From Rhodophyticola sp. CCM32 (GTDB lineage Bacteria; Pseudomonadota; Alphaproteobacteria; Rhodobacterales; Rhodobacteraceae), in contig NZ_CP038492.1 in assembly GCF_004751985.1 (NCBI RefSeq), positions 1,240,001-1,304,000 of the forward strand: 64,000 bases of DNA, given 5' to 3'. The notes under the pieces were generated by a model that was not told the origin of the DNA, searched no databases, and worked only from the letters and a program-made list of their open reading frames with translations. Each line of letters starts with the position of its first letter. The first letter of the stretch is position 1. The translations under genes and the position numbers were made by a program. This document shows, piece after piece, positions 18,040 to 26,047 of the stretch.

Positions 18040-18868
18040 GGGCGTAGACTCATAAGAACCAAATCACTGTAGCGGCGATGTGGGCGGCCGCGAGGAAGGT
18101 GTTGGGGCATCGGAATGTGCGCAGGCTGAGTTGTCGCCAGTCTTTCAGGCGATTGAACATGCGCTCTACGATATTGCGGGTTTTGTAGAGATCTGCGTCA
18201 TATTCAAACTGCACCTTGCGGTTTTTGCGGGGCGGGATGCAGGCTGTTGCCTCTGCCTTGGTCAGCCAGTCACGCAGGTGATTGGCGTCATAGCCACGGT
18301 CCGCGATGACGGTGCAGCCTTTGGCGACATAGGGTTCAAGGCACTGGCGTGCTTGGGAAATATCGGCCCGATTTCCCGCAGTCAGCCCCAAGTGAACCGG
18401 GCAACCGCCACCGTCGCAAACCAGATGCAGCTTCGAATTCAGCCCGCCTTTGGTCTTGCCGATGCTCCGTCCGCCCGGGCTGTTTTTTTGACACCGTTCG
18501 CTGCGATCCGATGCGTTTTGACATGGCTCGCATCGATCATGAGTGTCGACAGGTCGGCCGTCTCGCGCGCCAGCGCGTCAAAGACACGTTCGAAAACGCC
18601 TGCCTCGGACCAACGTTTCCAGCGGTTGTAGAGCGTCTTTGCCGGGCCATATTCGGGCGGCACATCGGACCAGCGATAGCCTCGCTGGATACAGAAAATG
18701 ATCCCGGACAAGACACGACGATCATCCACCCGTGGCACGCCTCGGGGCTTGTTTGGCAGCAAAGGACTGATTTTATTGAACTGTTCTTCGGTGAGCCGGA
18801 AATTCGACGACATGAAACCTCCCAGATTTCACATCTTGAAGCACATCGCCATTTATAGGTCTACGCCC
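18040..18868. mobile_element. IS5-family element, copy 1 of 3
   Basis: 829 bp bounded by GGGCGTAGAC and its inverted copy GGTCTACGCCC, with TA on each side. The same element recurs at 27821-28649 and 30823-31651 with, as far as I can see, one base difference in copy 2. The very high identity implies recent transposition. Confidence 0.9.
18050..18813 (-). CDS. IS5-family transposase OrfA/OrfB joined by -1 frameshift (copy 1)
   Basis: OrfA (from 18813) starts MSSNFRLTEEQFNKISPLLPNKPRG and carries the first Asp block STLMIDASHVKTHR. At the sequence C-AAAAAAA-C (about 18484-18492) a -1 slip changes VKKTARADG to VKKNSPGGRSIGKTKGGLNSKLH, joining OrfB. OrfB supplies IADRGYDANHLR (second Asp) and YKTRNIVERMFNRLKDWRQL (Glu) and ends at 18050. 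All three copies have the same A7 slip site, so it looks programmed and not a mutation. Confidence 0.85.
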
Positions 18869-18870
18869 TA

Positions 18871-19246
18871 GGGTCAGGCCCCCTTAAATCCATGCCATCA
18901 GTTTGGCAGATTTTTTCGCGTGACGAGGCGCAGGGCTGCCGGAATAGAGCAGAAATCGTTTAATCTGAATCAAAATTCGCTGCCTTTCGATCAGCAAGCG
19001 CTGATCTCAAACGCGAATTTTGATGAGCGATGGTGCAGAATAAAACGATTTCGCTTTAGTGGTTCTATTTCAAAGGCCTGCAACGATGCTCACGCGGGAC
19101 ATCCGCCAAACCCGAAGGGCGCCGATTTCACATCATCTCAGCGGCGTGCGCCGCTTGACCGTAGAACACCTATGGCCGGCGCGCCGCAAACCACTGATAT
19201 GTCGTGAAATCGGCGCTGACGGTATGGATTTAAGGGGGCCTGACCC
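18871..19246. mobile_element. 376 bp non-autonomous element with about 25 bp terminal inverted repeats
   Basis: The ends (18871-18897 and 19220-19246) are inverted copies differing at about two of 27 positions, beginning GGGTCAGGCCCCC. TA flanks both sides. It holds no transposase. Inside are the palindromic MITE at 18947-19056 and a long hairpin whose arms GGCGCCGATTTCAC (from 19117) and GTGAAATCGGCGC (to 19217) enclose smaller GC-rich inverted repeats. The parent element is not recognised. Confidence 0.7.
18947..19056. repeat. Palindromic MITE with its own arm sequences (copy D)
   Basis: 110 bp flanked by TA. Outer arms AGAAATCGTTT and AAACGATTTC, inner arms ATCAAAATTCGC and GCGAATTTTGAT, and a small third hairpin GATCAGC-AAGC-GCTGATC. 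The core TGCCTTTCG...CTCAAAC is shared with copies A, B and E, although the arms are unrelated to theirs. Confidence 0.85.
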
Positions 19247-19419
19247 TAAAGCATCCGACTTTTAACTTGAGACATATCCGGCAGCCTTAAAGTAGTTCCA
19301 GCATTCGTCTGGCGTGTAGAGGTCACAGATTTCTGTGAGAGCGTGGAACGTGTCAGTGAAGGTTCGAGCGCCGATCCTGCGTAGGTGTGCTTTGAGTTTC
19401 GAGAACGCCATCTCAATTG

Positions 19420-20765
19420 ATGGTGTGGATGGCTCCTGCTCCCGGCGTCGCGATGCGCCATGATGGGGTGTCATTGTCCCAACTTGAGGAGCCATCCATG
19501 AATGAAGTTAGCACAGTCGGCGTCGACCTCGCCAAGAATGTCATACAGATCCATGGCGTTGATTGCGACGGGAATGTTGTGGTTCGGCGTCAGCTGCGGA
19601 GAGGTCAGTTTCTCACGTTCTTCGAAGAGCGCCCAGCATGCCTGATCGGCATCGAGGCGTGTTCGGGATCCCATCACTGGGGACGACAACGACAAGAGAT
19701 GGGCCACGCGGTCCGACTGATGCCGCCGTCCTATGTGAAGCCCTACGTCAAGCGGAACAAGACAGATGCGGCCGATGCGGAGGCAATCTGCGAAGCGGTC
19801 ACCCGGCCTTCGATGCGGTTTGTTCCCGTGAAGAGCGAGGCGGACTCCGCGGCGCTTGTCCTGCACCGGGCGCGGGATTTTCTCGTCGGTCAGGTCACGC
19901 AAACCGGCAACGCGATCCGCGCTCACATGGCTGAGTTTGGTATCGTTACGGCGAAGGGATCAAAGCGCGTCGCGAGCCTGGCAGAGGAGTTGGACGCCTT
20001 GCCCGAGGCCGCGCGCCTTCCGCTCCGGGTGTTGTTCGATCAACTGGCAGAGACGCAATCGCGAATCGAGCAGCTGACCGACGAGATCAAGGAGGTTCAC
20101 CGGCACAACGAAGTGAGCCGCCGTCTGGCATCGATCCCAGGCGTCGGCGTGCTGACCGCAACCGCGATTGCCGCAACGACACCGGATGTCAGCAATTTCG
20201 GCTCGGCGCGGGACTATGCTGCCTGGCTCGGCCTGACGCCGAAGCAGCACTCGACCGGCGGGAAGCCCCGAAGCGGTGGCATCTCGAAGATGGGCAACCG
20301 TTATATCCGGCGCCTGCTTTACCTTGGGGCCATGGCGCAGATCATGGTCCGGCGCAGAAGTCGCCACATGGGCACCGACTGGCTGTCGCGAAAGCTGGCG
20401 ACAAAGGAGACAAGGGTCGTTGCGATCGCCTTGGCGAGGCGCATGGCAAGAACCATCTTTGCGCTTTTGCGTGACGGAACGAGCTATAGACCGCAGGTCG
20501 GAGAAGTACCCGGCTGAGAAGGGTCTCAAAGAATGGTAAGGCCAACGTGAGGTGATGGCGAAATGACGGAAACGGCGAACAGGAACACCCCGATGAATCC
20601 GAAGCGCCGCCGAGCGCGTTCGATTGAGTGGGAGCCTTCAGCCGACGCGGACATTCATCATGGCGCGCAGCACATTTGCTGCAGAACGACGCCGAATACA
20701 TGGCCGCAGCCGACCAGATGCCAGAAGCTTACAAAACCCTTGCCATGCAGGAGCCAACCATACAT
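19420..20765 (+). mobile_element. IS110-family (IS1111-like) element inserted in IS630
   Basis: It interrupts the IS630 C-terminus between FLPP and IEMAFSK. Similar short sequences ATGGCTCCTGC near 19429 and GCAGGAGCCAACC near 20745 are inverted sub-terminal repeats, as in the IS1111 subgroup. Exact ends are uncertain by some bases. The long 3' non-coding part (20518-20765) is typical of such elements, where a guide RNA-like region can reside. Confidence 0.7.
19498..20517 (+). CDS. IS110 family transposase, apparently intact
   Basis: A 339-residue DEDD transposase/recombinase. The N-terminal RuvC-like part has VGVDLAKNVIQIHGVD (first Asp), IGIEACSGSHHWGR (Glu) and KTDAADAEAICEA (Asp pair). 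The C-terminal Transposase_20 domain has LASIPGVGVLTATAIAATT and the serine-bearing AWLGLTPKQHSTGGKPRSGGISKMGN. ATG 19498 follows a TTGAGGAGC ribosome site. No stops or shifts seen. Confidence 0.9.
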   Translation: MNEVSTVGVDLAKNVIQIHGVDCDGNVVVRRQLRRGQFLTFFEERPACLIGIEACSGSHHWGRQRQEMGHAVRLMPPSYVKPYVKRNKTDAADAEAICEAVTRPSMRFVPVKSEADSAALVLHRARDFLVGQVTQTGNAIRAHMAEFGIVTAKGSKRVASLAEELDALPEAARLPLRVLFDQLAETQSRIEQLTDEIKEVHRHNEVSRRLASIPGVGVLTATAIAATTPDVSNFGSARDYAAWLGLTPKQHSTGGKPRSGGISKMGNRYIRRLLYLGAMAQIMVRRRSRHMGTDWLSRKLATKETRVVAIALARRMARTIFALLRDGTSYRPQVGEVPG

Positions 20766-21650
20766 GGCGGCAGGAACAGGAACCATGCGCCGATGCTGTG
20801 CAGAGCTTCAGCGGCGGCAGGTGCCTTGTGGCTGGAGAGGTTATCAAGAATGACAACGTCACCCTCGCGCAGGGTCGGCACCAGTTGGGTTTCGGTGTAG
20901 AGGGTGAACATCTCGCTGTTCATGGCCCCGTCGATGACCCATGGGGCGTCCAACCGATCATGGCGCAGTGCACCAATGAAGGTCTGGGTGCGCCAATGGC
21001 CGAAGGGTGCGTGATCGACCAAGCGCTGGCCATAAGGAGCCCATCCGGTTGTCTTGGCCATGTTGGTCTTGACCGAAGTCTCGTCGATGAAAGCCAGCCT
21101 GTCCAGATAGTTGGCCATGAAGGGCTATTGTCTAGCCCCCAATCTTTGGGTCATTTCTGATTAGAGTTTCTGGCACGGGTGGCCTCATGTTCAAGGCCTG
21201 ATGTGGCCGCGATGCACGTCGATACCATGCGTCTCGGCCAACTCCGAGACCAGTTCATCGAGCGTGATCTCTCCTTTCCCGGCCACGCGGGCTTCGATCC
21301 AGTCAGCTACGCTCGCCAGTTTGCCGTGACCGCCACCGTTGCCTTGCGGACGTGGTGCCAGCGACCCGGTTTCGCGCCGCAGTTTGATCAAGTCGTTCAC
21401 AAACCGGGGTGACACACGAAAGTGTCGTGCCGCTTCACGGTGACCGTGTCCTTCATCCACAAACGCAACAACACGTTCGCGTAACTCTATCGGATGTGGC
21501 TTGCCCATCTGTGACCCCATATCTGCCTCACACACAAGGAATCACATCACAACCAATCTGGGAACCCTGAATCGGCATGACTGCAACACGCTTTAGGTCG
21601 CCGTTGAATACATTCGCACCAAACCAGACCCAGCTTTGGAAATAGTTGCG

Positions 21651-21992
21651 TTAGAAACGTGTTCTACCAGGAAATATGAACCAGCGAAAATCGATAGCCG
21701 ACCCGGAGGATTCGACGACAGTCTCGTGGCGCAACGGCGGACCTTCGACCGCTGCCACCCTGTCTTCCTCAGCTTGGTTAAAAAGGACTTCTGAGAAATC
21801 GACAGTGGTTTCTGCACCTCTATTGCTATCTTGGGCCTCTTGCGGACCTTTAGTTTGACAGAGTTGCCGCTCATTTCTTCGAGCTTCTCTGGCCCATTTG
21901 TTCCAAACCTTAGCTGCCGCCAGCTGCGCAGCCTTCTTAGTGCACCCGCGCTCTAAACAGTCTCTCTTCGCGCGTTGGCATTTGCTCCACAA
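21651..21992 (-). CDS. Fragment resembling a pentapeptide-repeat protein
   Basis: A 113-residue frame with CTKKAAQLAAAKVWNKWAREARRNERQL followed by VDFSEVLFNQAEEDR and ending AIDFRWFIFPGRTRF. The spacing of Phe in DFSEVLF and DFRWFIFPG resembles pentapeptide-repeat proteins of this bacterial family, but the repeats are degraded and short. It is probably a decaying remnant. The region 21594-22030 holds nothing else I can support. Confidence 0.3.
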   Translation of the reverse strand: MWSKCQRAKRDCLERGCTKKAAQLAAAKVWNKWAREARRNERQLCQTKGPQEAQDSNRGAETTVDFSEVLFNQAEEDRVAAVEGPPLRHETVVESSGSAIDFRWFIFPGRTRF

Positions 21993-22030
21993 CGCAATGG
22001 TCTTTTGTTTGACTATGCGATGAAGGATAC

Positions 22031-22594
22031 CTAATCCGCGCGCTTCACATAAGCCCGTTCTGCGGTGTCGACGATCACTTCGTCACCTTCGTTAACGAAT
22101 TGCGGAACTGTAATACGGACGCCGTTTGACAGGGTCGCGGGCTTGAACGAGCCGCTTGCGGTCTGCCCCTTCACTACCGGCTCAGTCTCGGAGACGGTAA
22201 GTTGAACCTGCTGTGGTAGAGTGATACCCAAAGGCGCGCCTTCATGCATCTCGACGGAGATTTGCAGCCCGTCGGACAGAAAGATCGCGTCATCACCTAT
22301 GATGCTTTCATTCAGCGACAGTTGCTCGTAGGTCTCACTATCCATTACCACGAAATCGCTGCCATCGTTGAAGAGGTAGGTGCATGGGCGTTCTTCGAGG
22401 CGCGCGCGTTCGACCGTCTCTGAGGCACGGAAGCGGTTGTTCTTCTTGGTGCCGGTCACAATGTTTTTCATCTCGACTTGATTGTATGCACCGCTTTTGC
22501 CGGTCTTTGTTGCCTCCGCCTTCGTCACCCTCCATAACCCACCTTCGATGAGCAAAAGTGTTCCCTTGCGCACTTGGTTTCCGTTGATCTTCAT
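22031..22594 (-). CDS. efp: Elongation factor P
   Basis: Relieves ribosome stalling at polyproline. 187 residues in three domains: KOW-like N-terminal (MKINGNQVRKGTLLLIEGGLWRV), OB (EERPCTYLFNDGSDFVVMDSETYEQ) and the C-terminal signature QTASGSFKPATLSNGVRITVPQFVNEGDEVIVDT. The modifiable lysine at the loop tip is probably K33 in TKTGKSGAY, where many EF-Ps have PGKGxA. Start ATG 22594 is preferred to the upstream 22630. It lies divergently from rlmB in the IS-rich island with unusual codon choice, so it may be an extra, acquired copy. Confidence 0.92.
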   Translation of the reverse strand: MKINGNQVRKGTLLLIEGGLWRVTKAEATKTGKSGAYNQVEMKNIVTGTKKNNRFRASETVERARLEERPCTYLFNDGSDFVVMDSETYEQLSLNESIIGDDAIFLSDGLQISVEMHEGAPLGITLPQQVQLTVSETEPVVKGQTASGSFKPATLSNGVRITVPQFVNEGDEVIVDTAERAYVKRAD

Positions 22595-22722
22595 GTCTTT
22601 GCTGCCCTTGCTATTGCGCGAACTCTGCAATAATTTGTTTTATTCAGCCTTGGGGAGAGGAAACACCATTCCCTTTCCTCAGCGGGCTGCGCTTCCCAGC
22701 ACCAATAAAGAAAGCCTCCCCG

Positions 22723-23529
22723 ATGAGCAATCATCTAAAGCCACGCCGAAAATCGCGCTCGAAACCGCAGCACGCGCCGCCGTCTGATGGCAAAGGTGGA
22801 AACGAGAAGGTCTACGGCAAGCACTCTGTGCGCGCCGCGTTGATCGCGCGTCCAAACGACATTCTAAAAATCTATATAGCTGGCAAGGAGGACTACCATA
22901 GCGAGGTCATTGAACTCGCCCACCGGCGCAATATCCCCATCTTTTTGGTGCCTTGGCCTGAGATCGAGAAGGCTGGAAAATTCGCCCAAGACGAAAAGCA
23001 TCAGGGCATCTTCTGCTTTACCAAACCACGTCGAATTTACGGCGAGCCGGATCTAAAACGGCTTAGCAAATCCAAGGCAGTTTTGCTTTTGGATCAAGTC
23101 TCGAACCCGCAGAATTTGGCAACAATCATCCGCTCTGCCGCGTTCTTCCGTTTCGATGCAATTGTCTACATGAAGCACCGCGCCGCAACACCTACGGCAG
23201 AGGTTGTTCGGTTTGCTGTAGGTGGAGCCGAAATGATCGAATTGTACTGTGTAACCAACCTTGCCTCCGCAATGGATGGTCTTGCCGATATCGGGTTCAC
23301 CGTTCTGGGCCTTGATGAGCGTGGCGAACGTACTCTGGCTCAGGTCGAAGATCATCAAAAGTTAGCGTTTGTAATCGGAGCGGAGGGCGAGGGTCTAAGA
23401 CGAAAGACACGTGACCATTGCAAGGAACTGGTGAAGATTCCTGGTGGGCGTAATGGCGTGGAGTCACTTAATGCGGCGGTCGCCGCAACCATTGCGATGT
23501 ACGAGGCGAAACGGCTTGTGATCTCCTAG
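22723..23529 (+). CDS. RlmB/TrmH-type rRNA 2'-O-methyltransferase
   Basis: SpoU-family SAM-dependent methylase; RlmB acts on G2251 of 23S rRNA. An N-terminal substrate-binding domain (KVYGKHSVRAALIARP) and the three SpoU motifs are visible: DQVSNPQNLATIIRSAAFF, FVIGAEGEGLRRKTRD and GVESLNAAVAATIAMYE. A basic N-terminal tail of about 25 residues precedes. Divergent from efp with a 128 bp gap, so both may share a regulatory region. Rlm specificity is assigned from family resemblance only. Confidence 0.87.
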   Translation: MSNHLKPRRKSRSKPQHAPPSDGKGGNEKVYGKHSVRAALIARPNDILKIYIAGKEDYHSEVIELAHRRNIPIFLVPWPEIEKAGKFAQDEKHQGIFCFTKPRRIYGEPDLKRLSKSKAVLLLDQVSNPQNLATIIRSAAFFRFDAIVYMKHRAATPTAEVVRFAVGGAEMIELYCVTNLASAMDGLADIGFTVLGLDERGERTLAQVEDHQKLAFVIGAEGEGLRRKTRDHCKELVKIPGGRNGVESLNAAVAATIAMYEAKRLVIS

Positions 23530-23536
23530 CGAAGTT

Positions 23537-23986
23537 TCAAGAACCTTTCCTCGCCAGCAGCCACCCCTTGCCGGGTGTCTCTCTGTCCCACGTCACCTGA
23601 ACCTCGTGCCCCGCAGCATCAAGGTGCTCGAGCAGAGCGTTTCGTAGGTTAACCTCGCACGGGTGGATTTCCACCGGCAGGCACTTAACTCTCTTTAGTA
23701 ACTATAATGGAGCTTCGAGGAGCAAGCCGTATTCGGCTCCCTCAATGTTGATTTTGGCGAAGTCGAGCTGCGTCTCGCCGTGTTCGGAAAGGAAACCTGC
23801 GAGGTTATCCGTCTCATGCTGCTTAACCCAGATGCGCAAGCTGTCCCTGCTGCATCCAACCTTATGAGAGATCGACAAGATTTCTGCTGATCTGTTCGCA
23901 TATTCGCTCTCGTGATCCGAGACCATCCGCAAAGCTCTGGCGCGCAATTCCTCTGGATAACGTATTCCGTACTTCGTCTTCCCCAT
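23537..23986 (-). pseudogene. Chimera: IS3 OrfA start fused in frame to an FkbM methyltransferase remnant
   Basis: From 23986 the frame reads MGKTKYGIRYPEELRARALR... to IWVKQHETD, an IS3-family OrfA helix-turn-helix. It then continues without a break as NLAGFLSEHGETQLDFAKINIEGAEYGLLLEAPL, the SAM-methyltransferase core of FkbM proteins. A TAG at 23702-23704 interrupts, after which the same frame continues LLKRVKCLPVEIHPCEVNL ... KGWLLARKGS to 23537. The IS3 end TGAACCGCCC lies at 24025-24034. Probably non-functional, though residues 1-94 form an intact frame. Confidence 0.7.
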
Positions 23987-24031
23987 GACCCAGTATCCTT
24001 ACTTCTGGGTCTCCGGCAAACAAAGGGCGGT

Positions 24032-24517
24032 TCATTTCTTGTCACGCCGGATTTTGGCAACAAGGCCTGAACTCGACCAGCCGGCGTGAAAATCCAAAAG
24101 CTCGATGCGCCCACCACGCGCTAGCACGGTGTCGGCGCCAACGATTTGATCCAGTGTATAATCGCCTCCCTTGGCCAGAACATCGGGGTTTAGATATGCG
24201 ATCAGTTCTGCGGGCGAGTCGTCCTCTTGCAAACCGAAACCCACGACCCAGTCGACACAGGAAAGCGCTTGCAGCATCTCGGCCCGTGCCACAAATGGCA
24301 GGATCGGTCGGCTGGGGCCTTTCAGGCGAGCAACGGAGGCGTCGGAGTTCAGGCCCACGATGAGGCGGTCACCGAAAGATCTGGCCTGTTGAAGGCCCCG
24401 GATGTGGCCGGGGTGCAGGAGATCGAAGCAACCATTTGTAAATACGATGCGCTCCCCCGCCGCGCGCGCCTCAATAACGCTGCGCAATATCCTGCATTGT
24501 GATGACAGATCACTCAT
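24032..24517 (-). CDS. rfaE2: D-glycero-beta-D-manno-heptose 1-phosphate adenylyltransferase
   Basis: Corresponds to the C-terminal domain of HldE, here as a separate 161-residue protein. Nucleotidyltransferase signature [19 protein letters not shown], then [17 protein letters not shown] and the [15 protein letters not shown] segment. It transfers AMP to heptose 1-phosphate, giving ADP-heptose for surface glycan. Its start overlaps the kinase gene by 8 bp. The stop codon TGA coincides with the first bases of an IS3 end, so the C-terminus may be slightly altered. Confidence 0.9.
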   Translation of the reverse strand: MSDLSSQCRILRSVIEARAAGERIVFTNGCFDLLHPGHIRGLQQARSFGDRLIVGLNSDASVARLKGPSRPILPFVARAEMLQALSCVDWVVGFGLQEDDSPAELIAYLNPDVLAKGGDYTLDQIVGADTVLARGGRIELLDFHAGWSSSGLVAKIRRDKK

Positions 24518-25439
24518 CTGCCATCGCTCTGGTCACAACCGCTGTGCCGGGTATCGTAACGGAATGAGCAGCAGCCCTATTAGCGCGGCACACGGCATCT
24601 TCGTAGCTAAGTTCTCTCTGCAACCCTTCAACAAACACAGCGATGACTACGTCGCCTGCCCCAGTCACATCGACTGGCGAGACCGGTACAGCGGCGTAGT
24701 GTTGCATAGGCTTTTGTGGCTCAAAAAAGTACATTCCCGCAGCGCCAGCGGTCACCAATAGGGCGTCGAGCTGCAATTCTGCGCAGAGCGCGGTAGCCGT
24801 GGCCGGAAAGTCGGACCTGGTCACCGCGACGCCTGTCGCAGCTTGAAACTCCAGCGCATTCGGGGTCAATACGTGTGCTCCTCGGTAGCAGCCGAAAGGT
24901 GTTTGCTTCGGATCAATGCAGATTCGCAGTCCACTCCTCCGAGCAGAACCAATGTAGACCTGTGGATCGTTCAGCGTGCCCTTAGCGTAGTCCGAGAGCA
25001 GCACGGCCCCAAACTTATCAAAGGAGCCGATCGCCGCTTTGGCTAGCCCTGTTGCGTCTTCAGCGGGGAAGTGCTTCTCTAGGTCGACACGAAGCAGGTG
25101 ACGATCACTGTCGATAATCCGGGTTTTTACGATTGTGGGCGAAGCGGTTTTAAGGAAATGGACTGATACGTCGGCATTGCGTAGTGCGTTTGTCAGCGCC
25201 GTTGCAGCGTCGTCGTCTCCGACTAGCCCGAAAAGCAGCACTTCCGGCGCCAACGCCCGGCAGTTCATCGCAACGTTCGCAGCGCCACCGGGCACTTGCT
25301 CTTGGTTTGCCACGTTTAGCACTGGCACCGGTGCCTCCGGCGAAAGCAGGTTGACGCGTCCGCGTAAGTATCGGTCGAGCATCACGTCACCAATCACGGC
25401 AATAGGTTTGTCGTAGGGTCGTGCCAACGGGGCCTCCAT
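24510..25439 (-). CDS. rfaE1: D-glycero-beta-D-manno-heptose-7-phosphate kinase
   Basis: Corresponds to the N-terminal domain of HldE, a PfkB/ribokinase-fold kinase of 309 residues. Visible blocks are [15 protein letters not shown], the substrate-binding [12 protein letters not shown] and the catalytic anion hole [14 protein letters not shown] (usually DTxGAGD). It phosphorylates heptose 7-phosphate at C1. It overlaps rfaE2, and gmhB starts 48 bp away on the other strand, so a short divergent promoter must serve both pairs. Confidence 0.92.
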   Translation of the reverse strand: MEAPLARPYDKPIAVIGDVMLDRYLRGRVNLLSPEAPVPVLNVANQEQVPGGAANVAMNCRALAPEVLLFGLVGDDDAATALTNALRNADVSVHFLKTASPTIVKTRIIDSDRHLLRVDLEKHFPAEDATGLAKAAIGSFDKFGAVLLSDYAKGTLNDPQVYIGSARRSGLRICIDPKQTPFGCYRGAHVLTPNALEFQAATGVAVTRSDFPATATALCAELQLDALLVTAGAAGMYFFEPQKPMQHYAAVPVSPVDVTGAGDVVIAVFVEGLQRELSYEDAVCRANRAAAHSVTIPGTAVVTRAMADE

Positions 25440-25486
25440 TCTCGCCTTAATTTTCTAGTCGTATCGGTCTATTGTCTTGAGTTGCA

Positions 25487-26047
25487 ATGCAACATAGCAT
25501 GGGGATTCCAACGGTGCCAAAGCCGATCGCATTTTTCGACAGAGACGGCACTCTCATCGAAGATCAGTGCTACCACTTCGATCTAAGTCGGCTCGCCTGG
25601 ATGCCTGGTGCTTTCGAAGCGCTCCGGCATTTGCGGGCGGCAGGTTGGCGCAGCGTAGTAGTCACCAATCAATCCGCAGTTGCGCGCGGGTACTCAAGCG
25701 AAGCAGAAGTCGAGCGGTTTAACCACGAGATGGTGAAAGAGGCAGCGCAAACTGGGGCTTTCATAGATGTTATCGAATACTGCCCTTACATGGCTGAAGC
25801 TCCGGTGCTACGCTACCGACGGCACAACCACCCAGATCGCAAACCCAACCCAGGTATGATTCTCAAACATCTCCCCGCCGATCCAAAGACTCGGTCGCGC
25901 TCCTTTCTGATAGGCGACAAAAGGAGCGACATTCGTGCGGTAACTGCCGCGGGCATCACTGGCCATCTATACACTCCCGGTGACGATCTCATGCGTTCAG
26001 TCCGGCAAGCGATAGCGCAGGTTTCGGCAAAGTCAGATGATGGATAA
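25487..26047 (+). CDS. gmhB: D-glycero-beta-D-manno-heptose 1,7-bisphosphate 7-phosphatase
   Basis: HAD phosphatase of 186 residues: motif I FFDRDGTLIED, motif II VVTNQSAVARGY, Lys/Arg in DRKPNPGM, motif IV FLIGDKRSDIRAV. It removes the C7 phosphate. In E. coli GmhB a structural zinc is held by C92, H94, C107 and C109; here the matching segment reads CPYMAEAPVLRYRRHNHPDRKP, so only the first Cys is kept and the zinc site is probably altered or lost. ATG 25499 is an alternative start. It overlaps gmhA by 11 bp. Confidence 0.88.
   Translation: MQHSMGIPTVPKPIAFFDRDGTLIEDQCYHFDLSRLAWMPGAFEALRHLRAAGWRSVVVTNQSAVARGYSSEAEVERFNHEMVKEAAQTGAFIDVIEYCPYMAEAPVLRYRRHNHPDRKPNPGMILKHLPADPKTRSRSFLIGDKRSDIRAVTAAGITGHLYTPGDDLMRSVRQAIAQVSAKSDDG

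Larger units (their letters stand above)
19249..21593 (-). pseudogene. IS630-type element split by IS110 and internally deleted (copy 3)
   Basis: Left end AAGCATCCGAC at 19249 and right end at 21593 lie beside TA. On the minus strand: start MGKPHPIELRERVVAFVDEGHGH (21508), broken near 21190 with about 45 codons replaced by 70 bp of unrelated sequence; then MANYLDRLAFIDETSVKTNM ... LDNLSSHKAPAAAEALH ... FLPP (to about 20766); then the IS110; then IEMAFSKLKAHLRRIG ... YFKAAGYVSS (19265-19425). Diverged from copy 1. Not functional. Confidence 0.78.

Noticed and set aside
18480..18495. Apparent frameshift mutation in the IS5 transposase
   Set aside because: The same A7 slip site and overlap are kept in three copies and fit programmed -1 frameshifting, so I treat it as regulation, not decay.
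18080..18858. Plus-strand open frames repeated in all three IS5 copies
   Set aside because: They are the reverse of the transposase genes and recur only because the IS recurs.
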